Shown piece after piece: positions 15,398 to 24,280 of a stretch of DNA of 64,000 nucleotides. Position 1 is the first letter of the stretch; the number at the start of each line of letters is the position of its first letter. A program made the position numbers and the translations under genes. The notes under the pieces were generated by a model. That model was not told where the DNA came from, made no database searches, and saw only the letters and a list, made by a program, of their open reading frames with translations. The stretch is from Pseudomonas cichorii (GTDB taxonomy: Bacteria; Pseudomonadota; Gammaproteobacteria; Pseudomonadales; Pseudomonadaceae), in the NCBI RefSeq assembly GCF_003700275.1, contig NZ_RBRE01000059.1, positions 1 through 64,000 on the forward strand, in the 5' to 3' direction.

Positions 15398-16948
15398 TCA
15401 GAATTGGAAGTAAAGGAACGGCGAGAAGCTCTGCGCCGAAAGTTTGAGAATCGAAGCGATGAACAGCAACAGGATCAGGGCACGCATGGCGTAGCGAGAC
15501 CAGTCGGTTGTCCAGTAGGCCGGTTGCACCTGAGCATTGCTGCCAACGGTGTAGCCAGGCAGGTTGATGCTGCCGGGTGCATCGCCAGGTACCGCCTTGA
15601 TGGTGCCGGGCTCTGCAGTCGCCGGACCGTCGGCCTTGGGTTTGTCGCTTTCGGAGCGGTTCTGGTAGAAGTCGCGCAGACCGAAGAACGCCAGTGTTGC
15701 GTAGGCCAGGATCATGGTTGCCACTTGCAGGCCGGTCAGGCTGGCGCGGTTGAGTTCCGACAGGTTCCAGTCGCCGAAGCTGAACATGGCGCTGTACATG
15801 CGGGACGCAACGTGCAGGTTTTCGGCACGGAAGATTACCCAGCCGGTGACTACCAGCAGGAAGGTCAGTGCCCAGCGGATCGGATTGAAGTGGTATGGCT
15901 TGGTGTTGAGGCCCATGGCTTTTTCGATTGCCAGCCACATGCCGTGCCACGCACCCCAGATGACGTACGTGATGTTCGCACCGTGCCACAGACCGCCCAG
16001 CAGCATGGTCAGGAACAGGTTGCGGTAGGTCGCGAACTTGCCGCCACGGTTGCCGCCCAGGGTGATGTACAGGTAATCACGCAGCCAGGTGGAGAGGCTG
16101 ATGTGCCAGCGACGCCAGAACTCGGTGATCGACTGACTGATGTAAGGCTGTTTGAAGTTTTCCATGAAGCGGAAACCCATCATCAGGCCCAGGCCGATGG
16201 CCATGTCGCTGTAACCGGAGAAGTCGAAGTACAGTTGCGCGGTGTACGCCAGGGCACCCAGCCAGGCATCGCCCGTGGTCGGGTTTTCCAGGGCGAAGCA
16301 GTGGTCGGCGACCACGGCCAGGGTGTCGGCGATGAACACTTTCTTGATGAAGCCCTGCATGAAGCGGGTGCAGCCTTCGGAGAACTTGTCCAGCGTGTGG
16401 GTGCGGTTGTTGAACTGGTCGGCCAGATCACGGAAACGCAGCACGGGGCCGGCAATCAAGTGCGGGAAGATCGCAACGAATGCAGCGAAGTCGATCAGGT
16501 TGCGCGTTGCCGGTGTATCGCCGCGGTAAACGTCGATGATGTAGCTGATGGACTCGAAGATGTAGAACGAGATACCGATCGGCAACAGCACGTGGGTCAG
16601 GATGAAGGGCTCCAGGCCCATCGAGGTCATGGCCGCATTGATGCTGTCTACGCCGAAGTTGGCGTACTTGAAATAGCCGAGAATACACAGGTCTACAACC
16701 ACGCCGAGCAGCAGCCAGCGCTGTGCCGGTTTGGTCCTGACTCCGGCGGCCCCGACTTTGAGGCCGATCCAGTAGTTCCAGACCGTGACGGCGATGAACA
16801 GCGTCAGGAAGTCGATGCGCCACCAGGCATAGAAGATGTAACTGGCAATCAGCAACAGCAAATTGCGATAGCGTTGCCCGCTTATGTAGTACAAGCCGAA
16901 GAAGATCGGCAAGAACAGAAACAGGAACACGTTGGATGAGAAAACCAT
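15398..16948 (-). CDS. algI: Alginate O-acetylation MBOAT protein AlgI
   Basis: A 516-residue polytopic inner-membrane acyltransferase of the MBOAT family that brings acetyl groups to the periplasm for alginate acetylation. It begins MVFSSNVFLFLFLPIFFGLY and has about ten membrane helices. The MBOAT motifs are present: the loop RRWHISLSTWLRDYLYI and the conserved histidine in GLWHGANITYVIWG. A linker region near 430-480 is Pro/Gly-rich. It is separated from algL by 185 nt holding a REP pair and a GC hairpin, so expression of algI-J-F-A may be partly independent of the upstream genes. Confidence 0.96.
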   Translation of the reverse strand: MVFSSNVFLFLFLPIFFGLYYISGQRYRNLLLLIASYIFYAWWRIDFLTLFIAVTVWNYWIGLKVGAAGVRTKPAQRWLLLGVVVDLCILGYFKYANFGVDSINAAMTSMGLEPFILTHVLLPIGISFYIFESISYIIDVYRGDTPATRNLIDFAAFVAIFPHLIAGPVLRFRDLADQFNNRTHTLDKFSEGCTRFMQGFIKKVFIADTLAVVADHCFALENPTTGDAWLGALAYTAQLYFDFSGYSDMAIGLGLMMGFRFMENFKQPYISQSITEFWRRWHISLSTWLRDYLYITLGGNRGGKFATYRNLFLTMLLGGLWHGANITYVIWGAWHGMWLAIEKAMGLNTKPYHFNPIRWALTFLLVVTGWVIFRAENLHVASRMYSAMFSFGDWNLSELNRASLTGLQVATMILAYATLAFFGLRDFYQNRSESDKPKADGPATAEPGTIKAVPGDAPGSINLPGYTVGSNAQVQPAYWTTDWSRYAMRALILLLFIASILKLSAQSFSPFLYFQF

Positions 16949-16996
16949 CCTGATCTCTCCGTTTGTCCAACATTCAAGGGCTCAAAGCCCCCCCAA

Positions 16997-17020
16997 ACCC
17001 CCCATGAAAAATCGGGGGGT
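16997..17020 (-). promoter_or_regulatory. GC hairpin in the algL-algI spacer
   Basis: A C6 run (16998-17003) pairs with a G6 run (17014-17019), extended by A/T, with a 10-nt loop. Only three T follow on the minus strand, so it is a weak terminator at best, more likely an attenuator or mRNA-processing barrier. Confidence 0.4.
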
Positions 17021-17042
17021 AAAACACTCACGCTACCCATCC

Positions 17043-17125
17043 TGTAGGAGCGGATTTATCCGCGAAGAAGTCAGTGCATTTGCTGTGTCTGCAATTTCGT
17101 CTTCGCGAATGAATTCGCTCCTACG
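17043..17125. repeat. REP pair inside the alginate operon
   Basis: Two inverted REP copies (TGTAGGAGCGGATTTATCCG at 17043 and CGAATGAATTCGCTCCTACG ending at about 17125) lie between algL and algI within one transcription unit. Such pairs fold in RNA and can protect upstream mRNA or stop transcription. Confidence 0.8.
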
Positions 17126-17133
17126 GGGTCAAG

Positions 17134-18267
17134 TCACGAACCGCCCTTATCGCCTTTTTCATGGGACGGGTCGTAGACTTTGGTCAGGTCGCCGCCCAGA
17201 CGGAACGTCTTGAACGGTTGCATCTCATGCTTGTGTTCGATCACATCCGGGCTGCAGGTGTAGAGCGCGCAGAACGGTTCGAGCCAGGCGAACTTCGGAT
17301 CTTTCTTCAGCTCGCTCATGTCCTGCTTCTCACCACCGCGCGAAGCGAAATCGTCCGGGTCCTTGATCCCGGCGAGTACGCGGTCACCCAGGCGTTTGAG
17401 CGCGCCATTGTTTTCGCCACGCAGGTCGATGCCGTTGGCTTGCGCGAAACTGGCAATCATGGCCAGCGGCGGCAGGGCGTAGTTGTGGTAAGCCAGTGCC
17501 CGCTGACGACGCTTGATTTCGTTGGGCAGGAAACCGTCCTTGTCGACCTGATAGGCCGCGATCTTGTATTCCTTGATCGACCAGTCGAACAGGTCGCGAC
17601 GGTTGGTGGCGACGGCGGTTGCCATTACCGACCAGGCGGCCCAGTAGGAGTGGTTGTTGATCTTCTCCATCGGCAGGTTGCTCCAGTCACTGATCACCTG
17701 GTCGGCCAGCTTGCTGAACCAGGCTTCGATGACTTGAGTCTGCTGCTGACGGTTGGCCAGCGGGTTGGACTCGGAGAATTTCAGGCGCAGGTAGGACGAG
17801 GCCATGCTGCCCAGCGCCCATTTGCGCATGGACTTGCCGGTGTGGTTGAAATCGCGGGATTCCAGCGCATCGGCCTGAGCCCAGGTGGTCAGCATGTTCA
17901 GCGCGCAATCGAGCTGTTCAGGACGACCGTCGCGCATGTACTGCATCACGACTTTGCTGATGCCGCGCTCCAGGGTGGTGATGTCCTTGGTGGCTTCGCG
18001 AAAGGCTTCTTCGGACTCTTCATTGAGCGTTGCCCGTGCCTTGTCCGAACCTTCGTACTTGCTGCGAAATACCAGTTTGCCGGTGTACGGTTTCGGCACG
18101 GCGTCACAACTGAAGTCGTGGCTGCCGGTTTTCATTTTCTCGATAGGCGCCGAGTACCCCTGCGGGGGTACCAGCGATGTGGTGGCGGATGCGCCCGAGG
18201 CCCATGCCAGCGATGACAGGATTGCCATCGACAGCAGGGTAGGGCGTATCAGTTTCGGAGTCTGCAT
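17134..18267 (-). CDS. algL: Poly(beta-D-mannuronate) lyase AlgL
   Basis: A 377-residue periplasmic alginate lyase of PL5 type with signal peptide ending SGASA. It cleaves mannuronate polymers by beta-elimination and clears polymer stranded in the periplasm. The (alpha/alpha) barrel is recognisable; the catalytic NNHSYWAAW (Asn-His) and the Arg/Tyr region RRQRALAYHNYALPPL are present. GAGGTGA lies 4 nt before the ATG at 18267. It starts 8 nt after algX and is followed by a REP-containing spacer. Confidence 0.95.
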   Translation of the reverse strand: MQTPKLIRPTLLSMAILSSLAWASGASATTSLVPPQGYSAPIEKMKTGSHDFSCDAVPKPYTGKLVFRSKYEGSDKARATLNEESEEAFREATKDITTLERGISKVVMQYMRDGRPEQLDCALNMLTTWAQADALESRDFNHTGKSMRKWALGSMASSYLRLKFSESNPLANRQQQTQVIEAWFSKLADQVISDWSNLPMEKINNHSYWAAWSVMATAVATNRRDLFDWSIKEYKIAAYQVDKDGFLPNEIKRRQRALAYHNYALPPLAMIASFAQANGIDLRGENNGALKRLGDRVLAGIKDPDDFASRGGEKQDMSELKKDPKFAWLEPFCALYTCSPDVIEHKHEMQPFKTFRLGGDLTKVYDPSHEKGDKGGS

Positions 18268-18275
18268 AAGTCACC

Positions 18276-19715
18276 TCATAGTCCGGCTTGAGCGGTGTGT
18301 TGCGCAGTGCTTGGGAACACATTGCGCTTGCATACTTTTGCTTCGACTTTCAGTGGTTCTGTTCCGGCTTCCGGGCCCTGAATTTCAAGAGCGAGCAATT
18401 GTTGGTTTGCCCAGTCTTCGTCCTCGCGCAACTCAAAGGCGAAACGTCCGTCGGTATCGGCGGTGTCCGGCTTCTCGATTTTCAGATCCTCGTGGCGACC
18501 GTTCATGTACCAGAGCCTGGCCTGAAGAACTTTCACCGAGGTATCGTCAAACTTGATATCGATCTGGTTCTTGCTGTTGCGGATGTCCTTGATACCGTTC
18601 TTGCCGTTGACCAACACTTCGTTGTTACCCGGCTTGAGAGTGGTACTGGCATTCATGACCGCAGGCTTGCCTTCGCAACCGTTATCCAGCAGCGCCATCA
18701 TCTGGCGGTAGATGGTTTCCTGGTCCAGGCGATACAGCGGCGAGAATTCCCAGATCAGGATCTTCGGTGGACGCTGCTGGAAGTCTTCGCTGCCCAGGTA
18801 CTGCAGCATTGCGCCTTCCAGACCGCCACCCGGGAAAGCCACGTTCAGCACATCGGCACCGATGTATTCCTGAAGGAAGCCACCGAAGTTGTAGTTCTTG
18901 CCGCTGTGACTGGTGCCGACCAGAGTGATTTCCGGGTTGCCGGAATCACCGAACAGATCGCCATCACCAGCCTCGCCCTTGGGCTCGGTGGTGAATTGAT
19001 CCATGTACTGGATCGCGTAGCTGGTGCCGCACAATTGACCCGCCATGTTGTGAAGGGTTCCGGTCTTGCCCATGCGTCCTGACTTGTGACTCTCGAATTC
19101 GCGCTTGGGAATGTCGGCGTAGCCAGGGACTTTCTTCACGGTTTCGGCAACGATTTTCGCGGTGCGCTGAGCGCCGTACGGAGTCCAGTGCTGATCGCCG
19201 CGGAAGTAGAAATCATGGGCCTGTTGCTCGTTGGTCAACGGCGAAAGGTCCGGTACCCAATAGCCCATCTTGCTGAAGCGACCGAGCATGGCCTGATAGT
19301 TTTTCAGGGCCTTGTCGTAGTCGTATTTATCGCGCTCTGCCGGAAACAGTTTGTTGCGATCTACCAGGCCACGGGTTGGCTGATAGACCACCACCAGCTC
19401 GACGCCCTTGCTCTTGAAGGCATCGCGCAGTTCCTGCATGCGACGATAGCCGGCCGGTGTGGTGTCGAACTCGGTGCGCAAGTCTTCCTGGGTCCGGAAC
19501 AGCCAGTCGCCTTCGGCCTGTACCAGGGTGGTGAAGTTCTGCTGATAGCGCGTGGTGTAGTTCTTCGCGTCATGGGCAGCAGGGCACAGGTTGCAGCAAG
19601 GCTCGGCGGTGAAATTCGGCGCTTGCGAGTCGTCTGCGCGAGCCGCGCCAGCGGCGGCCATAAGGGCTGCGGTCAGGCTGGAGAGGCTCAGTAGTTTGAT
19701 CAGTTGTGTGCGCAT
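18276..19715 (-). CDS. algX: Alginate acetyltransferase and secretion protein AlgX
   Basis: A 479-residue periplasmic protein. It has a signal peptide (MRTQLIKLLSLSSLTAALMA), an SGNH-like acetyltransferase domain with the triad elements GDQHW and GTSHSG, and a C-terminal carbohydrate-binding module. AlgX transfers acetyl groups to mannuronate and links to AlgK. Start at 19715 is chosen because AAAGG lies 7 nt upstream and the signal begins there; ATG at 19733 overlaps the algG stop (ATGA) and would add six residues. Length agrees with the family (about 474). Confidence 0.95.
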   Translation of the reverse strand: MRTQLIKLLSLSSLTAALMAAAGAARADDSQAPNFTAEPCCNLCPAAHDAKNYTTRYQQNFTTLVQAEGDWLFRTQEDLRTEFDTTPAGYRRMQELRDAFKSKGVELVVVYQPTRGLVDRNKLFPAERDKYDYDKALKNYQAMLGRFSKMGYWVPDLSPLTNEQQAHDFYFRGDQHWTPYGAQRTAKIVAETVKKVPGYADIPKREFESHKSGRMGKTGTLHNMAGQLCGTSYAIQYMDQFTTEPKGEAGDGDLFGDSGNPEITLVGTSHSGKNYNFGGFLQEYIGADVLNVAFPGGGLEGAMLQYLGSEDFQQRPPKILIWEFSPLYRLDQETIYRQMMALLDNGCEGKPAVMNASTTLKPGNNEVLVNGKNGIKDIRNSKNQIDIKFDDTSVKVLQARLWYMNGRHEDLKIEKPDTADTDGRFAFELREDEDWANQQLLALEIQGPEAGTEPLKVEAKVCKRNVFPSTAQHTAQAGL

Positions 19716-19729
19716 AAAAATACCTTTCC

Positions 19730-21337
19730 TCATTCCCGCAGCTCGCTCTGGCTTTCGACGGGGTCGATCAATACGGCTTTCTTCTGGCGTATCAGCAGGT
19801 CGAGGATTTCATCCTGACGCTCACCCAATATGCCGTTGAGGCTGATACCGACCTGCTTGGTCGGCGCCAGCATCGAGACGCGATAAAGCTCCACGCTCAG
19901 CGGCGAGTCGATGGACAGCGGGCCGGAGCCGTTGCTGACCAGTTCACCGCCCACCAGGATCAGCGACACTTCGGCGTCGAAGGGGTCCAGGGCGATGTCG
20001 CGGTCGGTATTGGTCAGGTCCTTGATGTGGCCGTAGACGCCCATCAGGCCGTTGCCCATGGCGACGTTTTCGTAGAGCTTGATGTTCACGCTGTTACGCA
20101 CGCGAATACCGTGGCGGCGGTTGGCGATGACGCGGTTGCCCCACAGCAGGTTGTTGCCGCTTTCGTACAGGGTGATGCCGTCGGTGTGGTTCTGGTAGAT
20201 CTCGTTGTAGGCAACGATGTTGTTGATGCTGTTACGGTCCAGTACCAGGCCGGACAGTTTGTTGTCGTAGCTTTTGTTGCGGAAGATGAAGCTGTTGTCC
20301 ACTTCCCGGGAAATGATGATCCCGTGCTTTTTGCGGGTTCCGTAGACGACGTTCTCGGCAATGATCAGATTGTGCGAACGGTCGTGCGGGTCAATGCCGT
20401 AGACGATGTTGTCCTTGTAGGTATTGCCCTTGATCACGAAGTCACGGGTTTCGTAGCAGTAGAAGCCGTACCACATGTCCGCGAATTCCGAATCGATGAT
20501 CCAGCCGGTCGGCTCGGGACGATTGAGGATTTTCGCGGTGTTGGGCGTGTATTGCGAAACGCTGACACCGTAGGACTTGCTCTGGTCATAGCCCATGCTC
20601 GACATCTTGGTGTTGGCGATCCAGGTTTCGGAGCCACCCCAGGTCAGTACGAACGGGCGGAACTCGTCGGGCTTGCGATACAGCGCCAGGCTGTTGCGGC
20701 TCTCACTCCAGGCGTTGACCTGGGTGTGAGTGATCAGCAGCTTGCCTTCGCTGACCAGAAACGAACCCTTTTCCTGAGACAGACGCAGCTCTTTGGTGCG
20801 CTTGTCGATCTCGAAGCTGGCGTTTTCCTTGACCAGGATCGGCAGGCGCGCCACGTAGACGCCCGGCGATACTTCGTTGAGGAACTGCTTGGGTACTTTT
20901 TTCGCCAGGTCCTGCAGGGTCACATAGCCGTCGGAAATCATGATGGCCTGCGGGATGCCGCGCTGGCGGGCAACCCATTCGGCCATCTTGTTATCGCCGC
21001 CAATGAATTCCTTCAGGCCGGTTTCGTCCATCATCCGCGCCACGGTGACTTTGCCCGGCTTGCTGCGGTCGATCTTTTTCAGCGCCGCCTCGGCGGTGTA
21101 GCCGCTGAGGTCTGGCAGCACAGGTTTTTCCATGGCCAGCGGCTCGATTGGCGCGCTGCTCACGGTGTAGCTCTTGGCCTGTTGCAGTTCCTTGACGCTT
21201 GCCGTGGCAGGAGCGACTGGCGCAGTGCTGGCCAGCGCTGCATTGCTGGCCAGCAACAGCGCGCTGCTCAGCACTGCGCTTTCGAGCAGGGCGTGAGGCC
21301 AGGTGCGGTTACGCACATTGCTTGCTTGACTGTTCAT
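19730..21337 (-). CDS. algG: Mannuronan C5-epimerase AlgG
   Basis: A 535-residue periplasmic right-handed beta-helix enzyme that converts mannuronate to guluronate in the growing polymer. Signal peptide ends ASNAALA. CASH-type repeats run through about 220-480, and the catalytic DPHDR motif is present in YGIDPHDRSHN. Start at 21337 (MNSQASN) has AAGGAG 9 nt upstream; an in-frame ATG at 21364 overlapping the algE stop is less likely. Its stop overlaps the alternative algX start. Confidence 0.95.
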   Translation of the reverse strand: MNSQASNVRNRTWPHALLESAVLSSALLLASNAALASTAPVAPATASVKELQQAKSYTVSSAPIEPLAMEKPVLPDLSGYTAEAALKKIDRSKPGKVTVARMMDETGLKEFIGGDNKMAEWVARQRGIPQAIMISDGYVTLQDLAKKVPKQFLNEVSPGVYVARLPILVKENASFEIDKRTKELRLSQEKGSFLVSEGKLLITHTQVNAWSESRNSLALYRKPDEFRPFVLTWGGSETWIANTKMSSMGYDQSKSYGVSVSQYTPNTAKILNRPEPTGWIIDSEFADMWYGFYCYETRDFVIKGNTYKDNIVYGIDPHDRSHNLIIAENVVYGTRKKHGIIISREVDNSFIFRNKSYDNKLSGLVLDRNSINNIVAYNEIYQNHTDGITLYESGNNLLWGNRVIANRRHGIRVRNSVNIKLYENVAMGNGLMGVYGHIKDLTNTDRDIALDPFDAEVSLILVGGELVSNGSGPLSIDSPLSVELYRVSMLAPTKQVGISLNGILGERQDEILDLLIRQKKAVLIDPVESQSELRE

Positions 21338-21363
21338 CTCATCGCACTCCTTTGGCGGTCGCA

Positions 21364-22872
21364 TCAGAAGCGCCAGATGACGTCGACAATGGCGCGGTGC
21401 ATGTATTCATCCACGCCGTTGTGGTAAGCGTCGCCGGGCTTGAAGACACCTGCACGCAAGCGCACCAGTGCCGAAGGTTCGTCGATCGACTGGCTCACTG
21501 CGGCAGGCAGCAGACCCTGTTTGAAGTACTTGGTGACGACCAGATCCATTTCCTGACCCAGATCCTTGCGACCGTCTTCCAGTGGCAGGGAGCTGAAGGT
21601 GTTGGTCGGTACGCCGTTGGCATCGGTGATTTCCCGGTTAGGGTTGATGCCTGCACCGCCGATACCCGAGTTGCCGTCCACGCGACGGAACTTGTGGTAG
21701 ATCAGCGAGGCGTCGTATTCGTCGTTCATGCGCCATGACGCGAACAGCGAGCCGGTTTCCACGTTGGCCATTTCGCCCTGGAAGGCTTCACCGAAACGAT
21801 GGATGCGCGAGCGTGTGCCGGTCCAGTTGGAGCGGTTACTCTCCAGGCCGTTCTGCACATAGTCCTTGCTGGCGCGCGAGTAGGCGGCGCCGACCTGCCA
21901 TTGCGGATCGAGACGGAAACGCACACCCAGATCGGTGGCCCAGCCGTTCAGATCGCGGCTGTTCTTCTCGCCGGCCAGGTACTGGTCGGTGGCACTGTTG
22001 TAGTTCGCGCCGATTTCATCGCGGTCGCCGGTCATCCAGGTCAGGCTGCCCCAGTAATTGATCGGGTTGGTGTTGCGATGGTTGTAGGCGTCGCTGTCAG
22101 CCTGCAGACCCAGCCAGGTCAGGTCGCCATTGGCGGTCTTGTCCAGGTCGTCGAGGACTTCGTTCTGGTTCTTCAGCTTGCCGTCGTCATGGCTGTGATG
22201 GGCGCGAATGCCAGCCCAGTGGCCGGGCGTCCATTGATAGCTGGCCGAGCCGAACACGTGCAGGCGGTCTTCGTCGTCCGCTGCCAGTTCGGTCAGGTCG
22301 GTACGGTATTCACTGAAGCGTTGTGCGGCGCCCAGCTCGGCACGCAGCAAGGTGGTGTCGAAGGTCCAGTTGATGGCTTCGATGTTGGTGTCGTGCCATT
22401 GGCCGTCGTCGTTGCGCAGACGCTGGCGACCGACCTTGAGGATTTCGCCGGGGTAGGGCGTGAAGCCGCTGTAGCCGATCCAGAATTCGCGCAGTGCCGC
22501 GTAGCTCTTGTCGACTTCGCGTTCGCTGGCGTTGCCGCGGGAACGCTGGGTGCCGACTTCACCGTCGGTGGTGGTCGTGGTCTGTTCCAGCGGGTCGGTC
22601 TGGATGGTATCGGTGGCGGTTACCACCTGGCCCATGGCGTACGCGCTCCAGTTGCCGCGCTCGCCGTAGACCCATGGACGCAGGTCAAGACCCAGGCCCT
22701 TGACGTCGCCGCCGGAGCGGGTGCCCAGGTCGCGGTCGTCTTCGGACTGTGCGGTGATTTTCACTTCAATGCCGAAATTCTGTTCTTCGGTCAGCGCTGC
22801 CAATGTCGGGCAGGCCCACAGCAGGGTAAAACCAAGGCCCATGCCAGCGGCCATCAAAGGATTCAACTTCAT
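21364..22872 (-). CDS. algE: Alginate outer-membrane porin AlgE
   Basis: A 502-residue outer-membrane beta-barrel that passes alginate out of the cell. Signal peptide MKLNPLMAAGMGLGFTLLWA; the body alternates aromatic and polar residues as in an 18-strand barrel and ends with VDVIWRF, the C-terminal Phe typical of barrel assembly. Its ATG overlaps the algK stop in ATGA, with GAGGAAG upstream. Confidence 0.95.
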   Translation of the reverse strand: MKLNPLMAAGMGLGFTLLWACPTLAALTEEQNFGIEVKITAQSEDDRDLGTRSGGDVKGLGLDLRPWVYGERGNWSAYAMGQVVTATDTIQTDPLEQTTTTTDGEVGTQRSRGNASEREVDKSYAALREFWIGYSGFTPYPGEILKVGRQRLRNDDGQWHDTNIEAINWTFDTTLLRAELGAAQRFSEYRTDLTELAADDEDRLHVFGSASYQWTPGHWAGIRAHHSHDDGKLKNQNEVLDDLDKTANGDLTWLGLQADSDAYNHRNTNPINYWGSLTWMTGDRDEIGANYNSATDQYLAGEKNSRDLNGWATDLGVRFRLDPQWQVGAAYSRASKDYVQNGLESNRSNWTGTRSRIHRFGEAFQGEMANVETGSLFASWRMNDEYDASLIYHKFRRVDGNSGIGGAGINPNREITDANGVPTNTFSSLPLEDGRKDLGQEMDLVVTKYFKQGLLPAAVSQSIDEPSALVRLRAGVFKPGDAYHNGVDEYMHRAIVDVIWRF

Positions 22873-24278
22873 AGCGCTTCCTCACCGTCTTTTTCTTCTG
22901 TCAGGGTCTGCACCAGCACGTTCTGTCTGGCCGTAACACCCCGGACCTTTTGCTCGCGTTGCAGCAGCTCTTTGGCGGCGGCGAGTTTTTCAGGCGGCAA
23001 TTGGGAGTCGAGTAGTTGCGCAAGCTCGGTGGCTTGCGGTGTGCCCTGGGCCAGTGACAACTGGCCGAAGACCCAGGCGTTGACCGGATCGGGCTTGGTG
23101 CCCTTGCCTTGGGAGAACAGTTGCGCGATGGCAAAATCGGCGCTGTTCTGGCCGCCACGGGCGGCGGTCAACAATTCGTCGAGGGCTTTCTGAGGGTAAA
23201 CCTGGCCCAGATAGCCACGGCGGTAGATCTGACCCAGGTAGTAATGGGCGGAGATTTCGGTCGGTGCGGCTTTTTTCAGATGCTCTTCGGCTTTCTGGGC
23301 ATCGGCTGGCACCCATTTGCCTTCGTAGTAGAGGCGGCCCAGCAGCAGTTCGGCGCGCGGTTGGTCCGCAGCACGACCGTTGTCCAGGTACTCCATCATC
23401 TTGTCGACGTCACCCAGTTCCGGGAAGTCGTAGAGCAGCTTGGCCAGGGTGACCCAGGAAACCGGGTAGCCGGGCGCGATATCTTCCAGCAGTTGCTGGG
23501 CGGTCTTCGGGTCCGGAGTACCGATCTGGCTGTCACCCAGTACGCGCGCTACGCCATCGACCCGCTGGGCGCTGACGCGACCGGCGGAGTGGGCGCTCTT
23601 GAGCTGTTCGATCAGCGCTGCCTGCTGCTCGGCCTGGCCACGTTTCTGATAGACCGTGGCCAGTTCGACGTAACAGATATCGGTGCTGCTCAGTGCCTGT
23701 TTGCAGATGCTTTCGACTTCCGCCAGATGCTGGTCATAAGTGCCCTGGGTGCGATACAGCAGAACCTGGGCCAGACCGGCTTCCGGATAACCGGTGGCGC
23801 GCCACTGGTTGATCTTCTGCTGGGCATCGACATTCGGGAAGTCTTGCGGGTATTGCAGGTAGAGCATGGCCAGCGGCAGCAGGGTGCCGGACTCGCCATT
23901 GGCGAATGCCTTGGTGAGCAAGGCTTCCGCTTCATGGTGCTCGGCTGCGGTGGCATCTGGCTTGACTGCCAGCAGGCGCCCCAGACGCGACTGCGCCCGG
24001 GGTGAGGTTTCGGCGGCGGCGCGATAGGTCGCCTCCGCTTCCTTGAGCTGGGCAGGGTCGCCGGTGCTGACCTGGATGTCGGCCAGGCCGACTTGTGCAT
24101 CGCTGTAGCCCAGGTCCGCCAATTGCCGATAGTTCTGCTGCGCCAATGCAGTGTCGCCGTTTTTAAGGGCTTCATTGGCGAGGCGTTGATCGGGCAGGCC
24201 GGCACAGCCGCTCAGGCCGATCGCGACGGCGAGGCTCAATAGCGTGGGGGTCGACAGGCGTCGTAGTGGGCTGTTCAT
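22869..24278 (-). CDS. algK: Alginate secretion lipoprotein AlgK
   Basis: A 469-residue outer-membrane lipoprotein with lipobox LSGC at about residues 22-25. The mature protein is a solenoid of TPR/Sel1-like helical repeats (for example YSDAQVGLADIQ, AHYYLGQIYRRGYLG). AlgK helps AlgE reach the outer membrane and binds AlgX, bridging to the inner-membrane complex. It starts 2 nt after alg44 ends and overlaps algE by 4 nt. Confidence 0.95.
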   Translation of the reverse strand: MNSPLRRLSTPTLLSLAVAIGLSGCAGLPDQRLANEALKNGDTALAQQNYRQLADLGYSDAQVGLADIQVSTGDPAQLKEAEATYRAAAETSPRAQSRLGRLLAVKPDATAAEHHEAEALLTKAFANGESGTLLPLAMLYLQYPQDFPNVDAQQKINQWRATGYPEAGLAQVLLYRTQGTYDQHLAEVESICKQALSSTDICYVELATVYQKRGQAEQQAALIEQLKSAHSAGRVSAQRVDGVARVLGDSQIGTPDPKTAQQLLEDIAPGYPVSWVTLAKLLYDFPELGDVDKMMEYLDNGRAADQPRAELLLGRLYYEGKWVPADAQKAEEHLKKAAPTEISAHYYLGQIYRRGYLGQVYPQKALDELLTAARGGQNSADFAIAQLFSQGKGTKPDPVNAWVFGQLSLAQGTPQATELAQLLDSQLPPEKLAAAKELLQREQKVRGVTARQNVLVQTLTEEKDGEEAL

Positions 24279-24280
24279 GA

